This document shows, piece by piece, positions 37,037-49,040 of a stretch of 64,000 nt of DNA. Source of the DNA: CAVQFO01 sp963711725 (GTDB lineage: Bacteria; Pseudomonadota; Gammaproteobacteria; Nitrococcales; Aquisalimonadaceae); the NCBI GenBank assembly GCA_963711725.1, contig CAVQFO010000028.1, forward strand, positions 62,001-126,000, written 5' to 3'. A program made the position numbers and the translations under genes. The notes beneath the pieces are model-generated. The model searched no databases and had not been told where the DNA came from. It worked only from the letters and a program-made list of their open reading frames with translations. Position 1 is the stretch's first letter. The number at the start of each line of letters is the position of its first letter.

Positions 37037-37960
37037 TCAATATACGTAGCTCAGCCACTCGGGATGGCTCTCCCGACGGCCTTCGACCTGGTCGAAATAC
37101 ATCTTCTGCAAGCGCTCGGTGACGGGACCGCGCTTGCCTTCGCCGATGGTGCGCCCGTCCAGTTCACGGATGGGCGTCACTTCCGCTGCCGTACCCGTGA
37201 AGAAGGCTTCGTCGGCCACATACACCTGGTCGCGCGTAATACGCTGCTCGCGCACTTCGATACCGGCCTCGGCGGCCAGCTTGAAGACGGTGTCGCGGGT
37301 AATGCCCGCCAGCACGGAGGTCAGGTCCGGGGTGTAGATCACGCCGTCGCGGACCAGGAAGAAATTCTCGCCGGAACCCTCTGCCACGAAACCGTCCACG
37401 TCCAGCAGCAGCGCCTCGTCGTAGCCGCAGTCCGAGGCTTCCTTGAGGGCCATGATGGAGTTCACGTAGGGGCCGTTGGCCTTGGCGCGGCACATCACGC
37501 TGTTGACGTGGTGGCGGGTGTAGGAGGAGGTCTTGACGCGGATGCCCTTCTCCATGTTCTCGGCGCCCAGGTAGGCGCCCCACTCCCAGGCGGCGACGAT
37601 GGTGTGGACCTTGAGGTTGTCCGCGTGCAGGCCCATGCCCTCGGATCCGTAGAACGACATGGGCCGGATGTAGGCGCTTTGCAGCTTGTTCTCGCGGATG
37701 GTCTGCACAACGGCGTCGTTGAGCTGCTCTTCCGTATAACCCAGGTCCATTTGCAGGATCTTGGCCGAGCCCAGAAGACGGCGGGTATGTTCCTTGAGGC
37801 GGAACACCGCCGTGCCCTTGTCGGTCTTGTAGGCGCGGATGCCTTCGAACACGCCCATGCCGTAGTGCAGGGTATGGGTGAGAACATGCACCGTGGCATC
37901 GCGCCAGGGCACCAGCTTGCCGTCAAACCAGATGACGCCGTCGCGGTCATCCATGCTCAT
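37037..37960 (-). CDS. ilvE: branched-chain amino acid aminotransferase
   Basis: A 307-residue PLP-dependent class IV transaminase that makes leucine, isoleucine and valine. The PLP-lysine region reads CRAKANGPYVNSIMALKEAS, and the phosphate-binding motif GFVAEGSGENFFLV follows. The FDGKLVPWRDATVHVLTHTLHYG opening is typical of proteobacterial IlvE. It follows glnE by 84 bases and precedes the CHCC zinc-finger gene. Confidence 0.97.
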   Translation of the reverse strand: MSMDDRDGVIWFDGKLVPWRDATVHVLTHTLHYGMGVFEGIRAYKTDKGTAVFRLKEHTRRLLGSAKILQMDLGYTEEQLNDAVVQTIRENKLQSAYIRPMSFYGSEGMGLHADNLKVHTIVAAWEWGAYLGAENMEKGIRVKTSSYTRHHVNSVMCRAKANGPYVNSIMALKEASDCGYDEALLLDVDGFVAEGSGENFFLVRDGVIYTPDLTSVLAGITRDTVFKLAAEAGIEVREQRITRDQVYVADEAFFTGTAAEVTPIRELDGRTIGEGKRGPVTERLQKMYFDQVEGRRESHPEWLSYVY

Positions 37961-38044
37961 GAAGTCGACCCCCTGTTCACCCTGTCCGATGAACGCTCAA
38001 GTAACGGTATTCCAGTCGGTGGAAGCCGCGCCGGCGGGACTGAT

Positions 38045-40960
38045 TCAGCCCTGCCCGGCTCCGCCGTGGTCATGTTCCATTAGTTCCCGCCACAACGCGG
38101 CGACGGATTCGCGCAACGATTCGAATTCCGCGGCCGCCACCCGGGCGGGCTCTTCCTGCAGAGTCAGATGATGCACGCGGGCGCGGTAGGCCCGATAGGC
38201 ATCGGCGAGCAGCCGCGATTGCGTGTCGCTCAGCCGTCCCGCCTTGCGCAGCTCGTCCAACAGTCGAATGTTGTCGGTGAAGCGCAGAAGCCCGGGGGCC
38301 TCTTTGGCTCCCGAGAGAACGCCATATTGCACCATAAATTCGATGTCGGCGATACCGCCCCGGTCCTGCTTGATGTCAAAGACTCCCGGGTCGCGACTGC
38401 CTTTCTCCTTGCGCTGGCGCTCCCGCATCTCGCGCACTTCTTCGCGCAGCACCGCTTCATCGCGAGGCCGGGCCAACAGCTCCCGGCGTACGGCTTCGAA
38501 GGCCTGTTTCAGCCGCGGATGCCCCGCAACGAAGCGGGCCCGCACCAGGGCCTGGTGCTCCCACGTCCAGGCCTTGGTCCGCTGGTAATCGGCATAGGCA
38601 TCCAGCGTGGTGCTGAGCAGCCCCGCCTTGCCGCTGGGGCGCAGCCGGGTATCGACCTCATAGAGGATGCCGCCCGGCGTTTGCGCACCCAGGATATGGA
38701 TCACCCGCTGGGCCAGGCGTGCGAAGAATACGTTGTTGTCCACCACGCGCTCGCCGTCGGTTTCCTGACCCTCGCCGTGGCTGTCGTGCAGGAAAACCAA
38801 ATCGAGGTCGGAGCCATAACCCAGCTCGATGCCGCCGAGCTTGCCATAGGCAATCACCGCGAACCCGGGTTCAAAGGGCCGGCCGTCCGCCACCGCCCGC
38901 GGCTGCCCATGCCGCGCCGCGAGATGGCGCCAGGCCAGGCTCACCACCTCGGACAGCGCCACTTCAGCGACATCGGTGAGGTAATCACTGACGACCATCA
39001 GCGGCACGACTTCGCTGACGTCGGCCGCGGCCACGCGCAGCACATTCACCTGCTTGAACTGGCGCAGCACTTCCATCTGCTGTTCAAGGTCGTCCTCGGG
39101 CATGGCCCGAAGCCGTTCCCGGAGGTCACGTTCAAGGGCGTCCCTGCGCAGAGGCGCATACAGGCTGCGGGGGTCCAGAAGTTCGTCCAGCAGCAGCGGA
39201 TGACGGGCCAGGAAACGCGTAATCCAGACGCTGGCCGAGCACAGCTTGGTGAGCTGCGACAGGGCCATGGGATTCTCCACCAGCAGCGAGAGGTATGCCG
39301 TGCGGCGGACGATGGCCTCGACCACGTCCAGCACCCGGCCCACCGTGCGATCCGGAGATTCCGTACCGCCGGCGGCACCCAGAATCAGGGGCACCAGCCG
39401 GTCGAGGCGGTTGCGCCCGCTGCTGCTCAGGGAGCGCACCGCCGGGCTGTTGCGCAGGCCGGCCAAGCGCTCGCGCACCCGCTCCGCCTCGCCGAACCCG
39501 GCCTCTTCCAGGCGGCGAACCGCCTGCTCGGCGGACAGCTCGTCGGTCCAGACGTTGTCCAGGCCGAAGCCGGTCTCGTCGGTGTCTTCGTCCTCGGCCT
39601 GGGGCGCGCTGAACACCTGCTCGAACTGAGCCTGGACGCGGCGGCGGATTCGGATCAGGCGCTCGTTGAACCCGGACCAACCGTCGAAGCCCATGGCGGC
39701 GGCCAAACGAGCCTTGTCCAGTTCGTCGTCGGGCAGTTCGTGGGTCTGCTGGTCGGCAATGGCCTGCAGTCGGTTTTCCGCCAAGCGCAGGAATTCGTAG
39801 CCTTGAATCAGGTCTTTCACGGCATGGGGCGGCAGTGCCTGCTGGTCGCCGAGATAAGTCAGCACCGGCAGAATGCGCCGCCCTTGCAGATCCTTCTCGC
39901 GGCCGCCGCGGATCAACTGGAACACCTGGCCGATGAACTCGATCTCGCGAATACCGCCGGGCCCGAGCTTGATGTTCTGTTCCATGCCCTTGCGCTTGAC
40001 CTCCCGGGCCACCATGGCCTTCATCTCGCGCATGGCCTCAAGCGCGCCGTAATCGAGATAGCGGCGGTAAACGAAGGGGCGCAGGTTCTCCAGCAATCGC
40101 TCTCCGAAGCTGTAGTCGCCGCCCACGCAGCGGGCCTTGATCATGGCGTAGCGCTCCCAGGTGCGGCCCTGGTTCTGATAGTAGGCCTCCATTGCCTCGG
40201 CGCTCATGGCCAGCGGGCCGGCGTCGCCGTAGGGGCGCAGGCGCATGTCCACCCGGAACACCTGGCCCTCGGCGGTGGTGGCATTGAGGCTGTTGATGAG
40301 CTTGCGGCCGAGGTTGACGAAGAACTGTTCATTGGCGACGGGGCGCGAACCGTCCGTCTCGCCGCCGGCGGGATAGGCGAAGATCAGATCGATGTCCGAG
40401 GAAAAGTTCAGTTCCTCACCGCCGAGCTTGCCCATGCCCAGCACGGCCATGCGCTGGGCCGTGCCGTCCGCGTCCCGGGGCACACCGACGCGCTCGCATT
40501 CCCAGTCGTAATGCTTGGCGAGTGCTTCATCGATGCAGGCTTCCGCCAAGTGGGAAAGCCCCTTGAGCGATTCATCCAGATCCGCCCAGCCGGCCAGGTC
40601 GCGCCAGGCGATGCGCGCCATTTCGCGCACTCGGAAACGGCGCAATTCGGCGTCCATGCCCGTCACGGTGTCCAAGGACTCGAGCCGGGAGCGCAGGCGG
40701 GCGCGATGGCCGCCCTCATCATACGGTGTGGTCAGATCACCACTGTCGCAGAGATCCGCCAGCAGTTCCGGGGAACGCACGCAGGCACGGCCGACAAAGG
40801 GGCTGCAGGCCCAGACCTTGGGCAGGCTTTCACGGATGTCTTGGTCGGCAGGCAGCTCCGCCTTGGCGGCGTAGTCGTCGATCAGTTGGGCAGCCGGCTC
40901 CCGGAGCGCTTCCGGCAGAGCGCTGACCAAGGATGTGGTGAGGTGGCGTTGATCGGTCAT
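38045..40960 (-). CDS. glnE: bifunctional glutamine synthetase adenylyltransferase / deadenylylase
   Basis: A 971-residue protein with two nucleotidyltransferase domains. The N-terminal one (deadenylylase) has MGKLGGEELNFSSDIDLIF; the C-terminal one (adenylylase) has YGKLGGIELGYGSDLDLVF. A PII-responsive linker lies between. It sets glutamine synthetase activity according to nitrogen status. Start at 40960 (MTDQRHL) is used: the open frame continues to 41047 only because a CCTCTCCC palindrome is read as SPLAGEGE. Confidence 0.97.
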   Translation of the reverse strand: MTDQRHLTTSLVSALPEALREPAAQLIDDYAAKAELPADQDIRESLPKVWACSPFVGRACVRSPELLADLCDSGDLTTPYDEGGHRARLRSRLESLDTVTGMDAELRRFRVREMARIAWRDLAGWADLDESLKGLSHLAEACIDEALAKHYDWECERVGVPRDADGTAQRMAVLGMGKLGGEELNFSSDIDLIFAYPAGGETDGSRPVANEQFFVNLGRKLINSLNATTAEGQVFRVDMRLRPYGDAGPLAMSAEAMEAYYQNQGRTWERYAMIKARCVGGDYSFGERLLENLRPFVYRRYLDYGALEAMREMKAMVAREVKRKGMEQNIKLGPGGIREIEFIGQVFQLIRGGREKDLQGRRILPVLTYLGDQQALPPHAVKDLIQGYEFLRLAENRLQAIADQQTHELPDDELDKARLAAAMGFDGWSGFNERLIRIRRRVQAQFEQVFSAPQAEDEDTDETGFGLDNVWTDELSAEQAVRRLEEAGFGEAERVRERLAGLRNSPAVRSLSSSGRNRLDRLVPLILGAAGGTESPDRTVGRVLDVVEAIVRRTAYLSLLVENPMALSQLTKLCSASVWITRFLARHPLLLDELLDPRSLYAPLRRDALERDLRERLRAMPEDDLEQQMEVLRQFKQVNVLRVAAADVSEVVPLMVVSDYLTDVAEVALSEVVSLAWRHLAARHGQPRAVADGRPFEPGFAVIAYGKLGGIELGYGSDLDLVFLHDSHGEGQETDGERVVDNNVFFARLAQRVIHILGAQTPGGILYEVDTRLRPSGKAGLLSTTLDAYADYQRTKAWTWEHQALVRARFVAGHPRLKQAFEAVRRELLARPRDEAVLREEVREMRERQRKEKGSRDPGVFDIKQDRGGIADIEFMVQYGVLSGAKEAPGLLRFTDNIRLLDELRKAGRLSDTQSRLLADAYRAYRARVHHLTLQEEPARVAAAEFESLRESVAALWRELMEHDHGGAGQG

Positions 40961-41016
40961 GACTGGCCCAAGCTTACGGAGACGCGCCCAAACCGACAAG
41001 CGAAGAGCGGTCCATT

Positions 41017-41143
41017 CCCCCTCTCCCGCCAGGGGCGAGGGGAACAAGCAACACTGTGTTCGTCCTCAATTTCGAATTACGCGAGGCCGGGCCCGGTTCA
41101 CACCCCCCTCTCCCCAACGTGGGAGCGGGGCCGGGGGAGAGGG
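41017..41143. repeat. CCTCTCCC/GGGAGAGG-type palindromes between glnE and groEL
   Basis: Two units, 41017-41043 and 41103-41143, resemble those at 27046 and 27111, with CCCCCTCTCCC on one side and GGGGGAGAGGGG on the other. They lie in the 249-base gap between groEL and the glnE start. Confidence 0.7.
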
Positions 41144-41151
41144 GCATAAGC

Positions 41152-41180
41152 AAAAAAAGCCCCGCGCGAGGCGGGGCTTT
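41152..41180 (-). terminator. intrinsic terminator of groESL
   Basis: On the minus strand the stem AAAGCCCCGC-CTCGC-GCGGGGCTTT is followed by further T residues (T7 in total), about 30 bases after the groEL stop. It is a strong factor-independent terminator. Confidence 0.9.
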
Positions 41181-41209
41181 CGTTACCACTCGGTGGGAGC
41201 GGGGGCTGC

Positions 41210-42862
<1,653 letters not shown>

Positions 42863-42910
42863 TGTCTATTTCCTCTGAAATCTGTTGTTGCTTAACCGGT
42901 AGGGGCTGGA

Positions 42911-43201
42911 TCAGCCTTCCAGGACGGCCATGATGTCGTCCTCGCGCATCACGAGGAGGTCTTCGCCGTCCATCTTGACCTCGGTGCCGGAATACTTGCC
43001 GAACAGCACCGTGTCGCCGACCTTCACGTCCAGCTTGCGGACTTCGCCGTTGTCCTGGATCTTGCCGTTGCCCACGGCCACGACCTCGCCGCGGATGGGC
43101 TTCTCGGCCGCCGAATCGGGGATCACGATGCCACCCGGGGAGGTGCGCTCTTCTTCCATACGCTTGATGACCACGCGATCATGCAAAGGACGAATTTTCA
43201 T
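42911..43201 (-). CDS. groS: co-chaperonin GroES
   Basis: A 96-residue protein with the mobile loop in EEERTSPGGIVIPDSA and the usual KIRPLHDRVVIKR opening. It forms the heptameric lid of the GroEL cage. It is first in the groES-groEL operon, 48 bases ahead of groEL, downstream of a CIRCE-controlled promoter. Confidence 0.98.
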   Translation of the reverse strand: MKIRPLHDRVVIKRMEEERTSPGGIVIPDSAAEKPIRGEVVAVGNGKIQDNGEVRKLDVKVGDTVLFGKYSGTEVKMDGEDLLVMREDDIMAVLEG

Positions 43202-43253
43202 CAGGTCTCTCTCCCAGAGATTGTTTGAAAGGTGATGCCTCAGACTGAGATTG

Positions 43254-43280
43254 TTAGCACTCGCCTTTGGTGAGTGCTAA
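43254..43280 (-). promoter_or_regulatory. CIRCE operator of groESL (HrcA binding site)
   Basis: TTAGCACTC, 9 bases, GAGTGCTAA: a perfect match to the CIRCE consensus. HrcA represses at CIRCE and releases on heat shock. hrcA itself is not in the window. The operator overlaps the 3' end of the -10 box. Confidence 0.97.
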
Positions 43281-43308
43281 TGATAGCCACACGCATAAAA
43301 AGAGTCAA
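43280..43308 (-). promoter_or_regulatory. sigma70-type promoter of groESL
   Basis: On the minus strand, TTGACT (-35, 43303-43308), a 17-base spacer, and TATCAT (-10, 43280-43285). Both boxes are near consensus and the -10 abuts CIRCE, so HrcA binding would block open-complex formation. Confidence 0.85.
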
Positions 43309-43502
43309 GCACTGCCTGAACAGGCGGTCGGTCTCGAGCCGATTAAGACAGGGCAGCGCGGCGACGCTCTCGCGCTCCGCGGCCGGCATTGTGATCGCGG
43401 ACGCAGACGGTGCCCGCGATATTGGGCTATGAGTGATACAATTCAACGGCCCCGAATCGGCGGGACCGACCGCGCCGAGCCCTAGGCGGAGGAGACCACG
43501 GA

Positions 43503-43844
43503 ATGGCCGATCAACACCTGATAGCGCTATCCACCTGCCCCAGCCCCGAACTTGCCGAACGCATCGCCGAGGCCCTGGTGCAGCGGGGCTGCGCCGCCTG
43601 CGTGAACATGGTGCCGGGCATGACCTCGGTCTATCGCTGGAAGGGCGAGGTCTGCCGGGATGCGGAGACCCTGCTCATCATGAAAACCACCGCGACGGCC
43701 TACCCGGCGCTGGAATCCACGGTGATGGAGCTGCACACCGAAGAACTTCCCGAGCTGATTACGGTCCCAATCACCGGCGGCCTGCCCGGTTACCTCGCCT
43801 GGGTATCCGAACAGACGGCAAGCGCCGCCCGCCGCGACCGATAA
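43503..43844 (+). CDS. cutA: divalent cation tolerance protein CutA
   Basis: A 113-residue trimeric protein with the family pattern VYRWKGEVCRDAETLLIMKTT and LHTEELPELITVPI. The exact molecular role of CutA is unresolved (copper tolerance and signalling have been proposed). It is directly upstream of dsbD, the conserved order. The promoter must lie in the groES-cutA intergenic region (43202-43502). Confidence 0.95.
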   Translation: MADQHLIALSTCPSPELAERIAEALVQRGCAACVNMVPGMTSVYRWKGEVCRDAETLLIMKTTATAYPALESTVMELHTEELPELITVPITGGLPGYLAWVSEQTASAARRDR

Positions 43845-43866
43845 CAACCGACTGAAGACTCGCGCC

Positions 43867-45717
43867 ATGCAATCACGCCCGTCCGCCCGGATTCGCACAT
43901 GGCTTTTGGCCTGCCTGATGGCCGCGCTGCCCATTGCAGGCGCGCACGCCGCCGGCAACTTCTTCTCCGACGGCGATCAGCCTGACCTGCTCCCCGCCGA
44001 CCAGGCCTTCAGCTACAACGCCGAGATGCCGGGTACGGAACTGGTGGTCGCCCATTTCGACATCGCCGACGGCTACTATCTCTATAAGAGCCGCATGTCC
44101 TTCAAACTGGCCGGTGGCGACAATCGCATCCTCGGCGTGCGCATGCCCGACGGCGACGAGAAGGACGATCCCAACTTCGGCCGCCTGTTCGTGTTCCACC
44201 ACCAGGCCGACGTCTATATACGCCTCGCCAAACCCGCGCCGAAGGGCGTAACGCTGGTTGCCCACTACCAGGGCTGTGCCGATGCGGGCGTGTGTTACCC
44301 GCCCATCACCAAGCAGTTCGCTGTCGCGCCCAGCAGCAACGAGCCGGGCCTGCGCAACCAGCCCCCCGGCCCGGAGGCGGCGGCACCGCCCCCCGGCGAT
44401 GAATTCGGGCGCCTGAGCGCGTTGCTGCAAGGCAGCTCCACGCCCCTGATCCTGCTGGGCTTCTTCGCCGCCGGCCTGCTGCTGGCGTTCAGCGCCTGCA
44501 TGTACCCGATGATTCCCATTCTGTCGGGCATCATCGCCGGCGACGGCCATCGGCGCAGCGGCCGGCGCGCCTTCCTGCTTTCCCTGATCTACGTGGAGAG
44601 CACCGCACTGACCTATGCCGTGGCGGGTGCCGCCGCCGGCGTCAGCGGCGAGGCGATCCAGGCGGATCTGCAAGGGCCCTGGGTACTGGGCGGGTTCGCC
44701 GCCCTGTTCGTGGTGCTTTCGCTGTCCATGTTCGGTCTCTACACCCTGCAGATGCCCGCCGCCGTACAGACCCGTCTGGACAACCTCTCCCGCAAACAGC
44801 GCGGCGGGAGCTTCCTGGGCGCCGCCATCATGGGCGCGCTTTCGGCGCTGATCGTCAGCGCCTGCTCCGGACCGGCGCTGGTGGCCGCATTGGCGTTCAT
44901 CGCAAAGACCGGCGACCCCTGGATGGGCGGTCTTGCGCTATTCGCCCTGGCCAACGGCATGGGCGTCCCCCTGCTGGCCATCGGCACGGCCGCGGGCCGC
45001 TGGCTACCGAAGTCCGGCCCCTGGATGAATCGGGTCAAGCCATTGTTCGGCCTGGTATTCCTGGGTGTTGCGCTGATTATTGTAGAGCGCCTGATCCCCG
45101 GCCCCGTTGCCCTGGGGCTATGGGGGGTGCTGCTGCTGAGCACGGCCGTCTATCTCGGGGCGTTCCGCGCCTTGCCGGAAAACGCCGGGCGGCTTCTGCA
45201 CGTGGAAAAGGTTCTGGCGGTGGCGATCCTGCTATGGGGCGCGCTGCTGATCGTGGGCGCCTCGGCCGGCGGAGACCGCTTCTGGGAGCCGCTGCACCGG
45301 CTGACGAGCATTGCCGCGTCGCCGACCGCGTCCCCGACCCCGCAAGCGCCGGCGTTTCGCAAAGTCGCCAGCCTCGGCGCCTTGAAAGCGGCCATCAGCC
45401 AGGCCGCCGACGAACACCGCACGGCCATGGTGGATGTCTATGCCGACTGGTGCGCCTATTGCGTGCAACTGGATCGGCAGACCTTCCCCGACCGCATGGT
45501 GCGCAACGCCCTTCGCGACAGCGTATTGCTGCGGGTGGACGTCACCGCCATGAACGACGCGGACAAGAAACTGCTGGAACAACTGGATGTATTCCTCCCG
45601 CCGGCGGTGCTGTTTTACGGCGCCGACGGCCGCGAGCGAAAGAACCTGCGGGTGGTGGGCTTCATGGGTCCGGAGGATTTTACCAAACGGGCGCGCCAGG
45701 CGCTGAGGGTCAACTGA
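43867..45717 (+). CDS. dsbD: thiol:disulfide interchange protein DsbD
   Basis: A 616-residue inner-membrane electron carrier. After a signal peptide (about 1-28) the periplasmic N-domain has its redox pair in CADAGVCYPP. The eight-helix central domain has one Cys in SACMYPMIP and one in VSACSGPAL. The C-terminal thioredoxin-like domain has WCAYC. It moves reducing power from cytoplasmic thioredoxin to periplasmic DsbC, cytochrome c maturation and, probably, the TlpA-like protein encoded 3 bases downstream. Confidence 0.96.
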   Translation: MQSRPSARIRTWLLACLMAALPIAGAHAAGNFFSDGDQPDLLPADQAFSYNAEMPGTELVVAHFDIADGYYLYKSRMSFKLAGGDNRILGVRMPDGDEKDDPNFGRLFVFHHQADVYIRLAKPAPKGVTLVAHYQGCADAGVCYPPITKQFAVAPSSNEPGLRNQPPGPEAAAPPPGDEFGRLSALLQGSSTPLILLGFFAAGLLLAFSACMYPMIPILSGIIAGDGHRRSGRRAFLLSLIYVESTALTYAVAGAAAGVSGEAIQADLQGPWVLGGFAALFVVLSLSMFGLYTLQMPAAVQTRLDNLSRKQRGGSFLGAAIMGALSALIVSACSGPALVAALAFIAKTGDPWMGGLALFALANGMGVPLLAIGTAAGRWLPKSGPWMNRVKPLFGLVFLGVALIIVERLIPGPVALGLWGVLLLSTAVYLGAFRALPENAGRLLHVEKVLAVAILLWGALLIVGASAGGDRFWEPLHRLTSIAASPTASPTPQAPAFRKVASLGALKAAISQAADEHRTAMVDVYADWCAYCVQLDRQTFPDRMVRNALRDSVLLRVDVTAMNDADKKLLEQLDVFLPPAVLFYGADGRERKNLRVVGFMGPEDFTKRARQALRVN

Positions 45718-45720
45718 GCC

Positions 45721-46245
45721 ATGCGCCGAGCGAGCCTGACAGGGGTCATCGTTGTTTCTCTGCTCATCGGTGCGGGACTGGGCGCTGGCGGACTCTACGG
45801 CTACCAGCGGTGGTCCGAGAACCAGGGTACCGACGCCCGGCCGGATTTCTCGCTGCCGGACCTGCAGGGCAAAAAGCATGATATCGCCGAATGGGACGGC
45901 AAGCTGGTGGTCCTCAACTTCTGGGCCAGTTGGTGCCCACCCTGCGTCCGCGAAATCCCCATGTTCGTGGACCTGCAGAAACAATACGGCGATCGCGGCC
46001 TTCAGTTCATCGGCGTTGCCGTCGACCGCCACGACGCCGCCCAGTCCTTCGTCAAGGAAAAAGGCGTCAATTACCCCATTCTTCAGGGCATGCAAAGCGC
46101 CATGGAGGTGGGCGCTCTCTACGGCAATGACGCCGGCACGCTGCCCTATACCGTGGTCATCAACCAGCATGGCCGGATCGTGACGACGTTCTCCCAGGAA
46201 GTGCATCGCAAGCTGATAGAATCGGTGATCCAAAATCACCTCTGA
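45721..46245 (+). CDS. TlpA/ResA-like membrane-anchored thioredoxin
   Basis: A 174-residue periplasmic thioredoxin with one N-terminal anchor (about 9-30) and the active site WCPPC in NFWASWCPPCVREIP. It begins 3 bases after dsbD, so DsbD is probably its reductant. Likely clients are apocytochromes or other periplasmic thiols. A redoxin or peroxidase-like role is the alternative. Confidence 0.9.
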   Translation: MRRASLTGVIVVSLLIGAGLGAGGLYGYQRWSENQGTDARPDFSLPDLQGKKHDIAEWDGKLVVLNFWASWCPPCVREIPMFVDLQKQYGDRGLQFIGVAVDRHDAAQSFVKEKGVNYPILQGMQSAMEVGALYGNDAGTLPYTVVINQHGRIVTTFSQEVHRKLIESVIQNHL

Positions 46246-46507
46246 CGAGGCTGACCACCGAAAGATTGGCGCCAAACTGCGGCGATCTCCCGAAAAACGC
46301 AGGGGATCTGGACAACAAGCCGCACATCCGTCAGAATCGTGCCCCGTCGCAAACGGATCACCGTTTCCCGTTGCGCGCGCACCAAATAACCGTGACTTCC
46401 CACATACAGGGCCCCGGGAGCCGGGCCGGCGCGGCCAACAGCCTCTGCCCCATCGGCGTATCCCAAGAGGGCGTCACGGAACCGAAGCGGAACCCAAAGA
46501 GTCCGAT

Positions 46508-46957
46508 ATGCCCAAAATTCTGGTCATCAACGGTCCCAACCTCAATCTGCTGGGCAAGCGGGAACCCGGCGTCTACGGCAGCGAATCGCTGGCCGATATA
46601 GAACAGACGCTGACCCGACTGGCCGGCGATCAGGGCGTAGACCTGGCGTGCTACCAGAGCAACGACGAGGGCGCCCTGGTGAACCGCATTCAGGCCGCGG
46701 CCTGCGACGGCACCGACTTCATCATCATCAATCCGGCGGCCTACACCCATACAAGCGTGGCGCTGCGCGACGCCCTGTTGGCCGTGGCTCTGCCGTTCGT
46801 CGAAGTTCATCTGTCCAACGTGCACGCGCGGGAGACCTTTCGCCGGAACTCCTACCTGTCAGACGTGGCACTGGGCGTCATTACCGGTTTCGGATCGCAG
46901 GGCTACCAGTTCGCACTGAGCGCCGCCCTGCGCCATCTCGGCCTAAACAAAGGATAA
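46508..46957 (+). CDS. aroQ: type II 3-dehydroquinate dehydratase
   Basis: A 149-residue dodecameric enzyme of the shikimate pathway. NGPNLNLLGKREPGVYG holds the catalytic Arg and Tyr, and VHLSNVHARETFR contains the active-site His/Arg. Length is standard. It precedes accB by 5 bases, the usual aroQ-accB-accC order. The 262 bases upstream (46246-46507) show no confident promoter. Confidence 0.97.
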   Translation: MPKILVINGPNLNLLGKREPGVYGSESLADIEQTLTRLAGDQGVDLACYQSNDEGALVNRIQAAACDGTDFIIINPAAYTHTSVALRDALLAVALPFVEVHLSNVHARETFRRNSYLSDVALGVITGFGSQGYQFALSAALRHLGLNKG

Positions 46958-46962
46958 GTCCC

Positions 46963-47421
46963 ATGGATATTCGCAAGATCAAGCGCCTGATCGAGTTGCT
47001 GGAGGAATCCGGCGTCAACGAGATCGAAATCAAGGAGGGTGAAGAGTCCGTCCGCATCAACCGCGGCGGATCCGGGGCCGGCGGCCACGCCCCCGCGCCC
47101 ATGCCCCAGACCATCGTTCAGCCCGCGCCGCAGGCCGCCGCCGCGCCCGCCCCCGAGCCGGCGGAAGCCGCCGACCAGATCCCGGCGGGACACGCTGTGC
47201 GCTCGCCCATGGTGGGCACCTACTACAGCGCTCCTTCTCCCGGCGCCAAAGCCTTCGTCGAGGTCGGCCAACGGGTCAAGGCCGGCGACACGCTGTGCAT
47301 CATCGAAGCCATGAAGATGATGAACCAGATCGAATCGGACAAGGACGGGGTCGTCGCCGCCATCCTGGTGGAAAACGGCCAGCCCGTGGAATTCGATCAG
47401 CCGCTGTTCGTTATCGAGTAA
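46963..47421 (+). CDS. accB: biotin carboxyl carrier protein of acetyl-CoA carboxylase
   Basis: A 152-residue protein. An N-terminal dimerisation segment (about 1-32) is followed by an Ala/Pro-rich linker (about 40-75), and the biotinyl domain carries the EAMKMM motif with Lys118 as the biotinylated residue. It shuttles carboxybiotin from AccC to the carboxyltransferase. Start at 46963; the upstream open frame only overlaps aroQ. Confidence 0.97.
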   Translation: MDIRKIKRLIELLEESGVNEIEIKEGEESVRINRGGSGAGGHAPAPMPQTIVQPAPQAAAAPAPEPAEAADQIPAGHAVRSPMVGTYYSAPSPGAKAFVEVGQRVKAGDTLCIIEAMKMMNQIESDKDGVVAAILVENGQPVEFDQPLFVIE

Positions 47422-47454
47422 CGGCTCACCTCACACGGGAACAACGGAATCGCC

Positions 47455-48798
<1,344 letters not shown>

Positions 48799-48816
48799 GG
48801 CTGGCAACGAGCGGCA

Positions 48817-49017
48817 TTCGCGGCGATGAGCGCCGCTCCTACAAAGGGAGACATTCCCCGTAGGAGCGGCGTTCATCGCCGCGAACTCCACCCCCAGAAA
48901 GCAAAAGGGCGAGCCGGTTGGCTCGCCCTTTTTTAGGGTATTCGGCTGTTCGCGGTCGACACGACCGCTCCTACAGGTAGTTCAATTTGCCGTAGGAGCG
49001 GTCGTGTCGACCGCGAA
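48817..49017. repeat. two REP-like pairs of different type flanking a terminator, between convergent accC and sat
   Basis: A GCGGCG-type pair has arms 48817-48842 and 48860-48885. A complete GCGGTC-type pair has arms 48949-48974 and 48992-49017, with stem GCGGTC-GTGTC-GACCGC. Both subfamilies thus exist as intact pairs 60 bases apart. A terminator lies between them. Confidence 0.88.
48903..48935. terminator. intrinsic terminator after accC
   Basis: AAAAGGGCGAGCC-GGTT-GGCTCGCCCTTTTTT: a 13-base-pair hairpin with flanking A and T tracts, so it may work in both directions for accC and sat. Confidence 0.9.
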
Positions 49018-49040
49018 AATCCACAAAATGCAGAAGACGC

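Noticed and set aside
40961..41047. Longer N-terminus for GlnE starting at 41047
   Set aside because: The extension translates a dispersed CCTCTCCC palindrome (SPLAGEGE); the conserved protein starts at 40960.
48817..49017. CRISPR-like array after accC
   Set aside because: The repeated units are inverted, not direct, spacers are not uniform, and no cas genes are nearby; they are REP-like palindromes.
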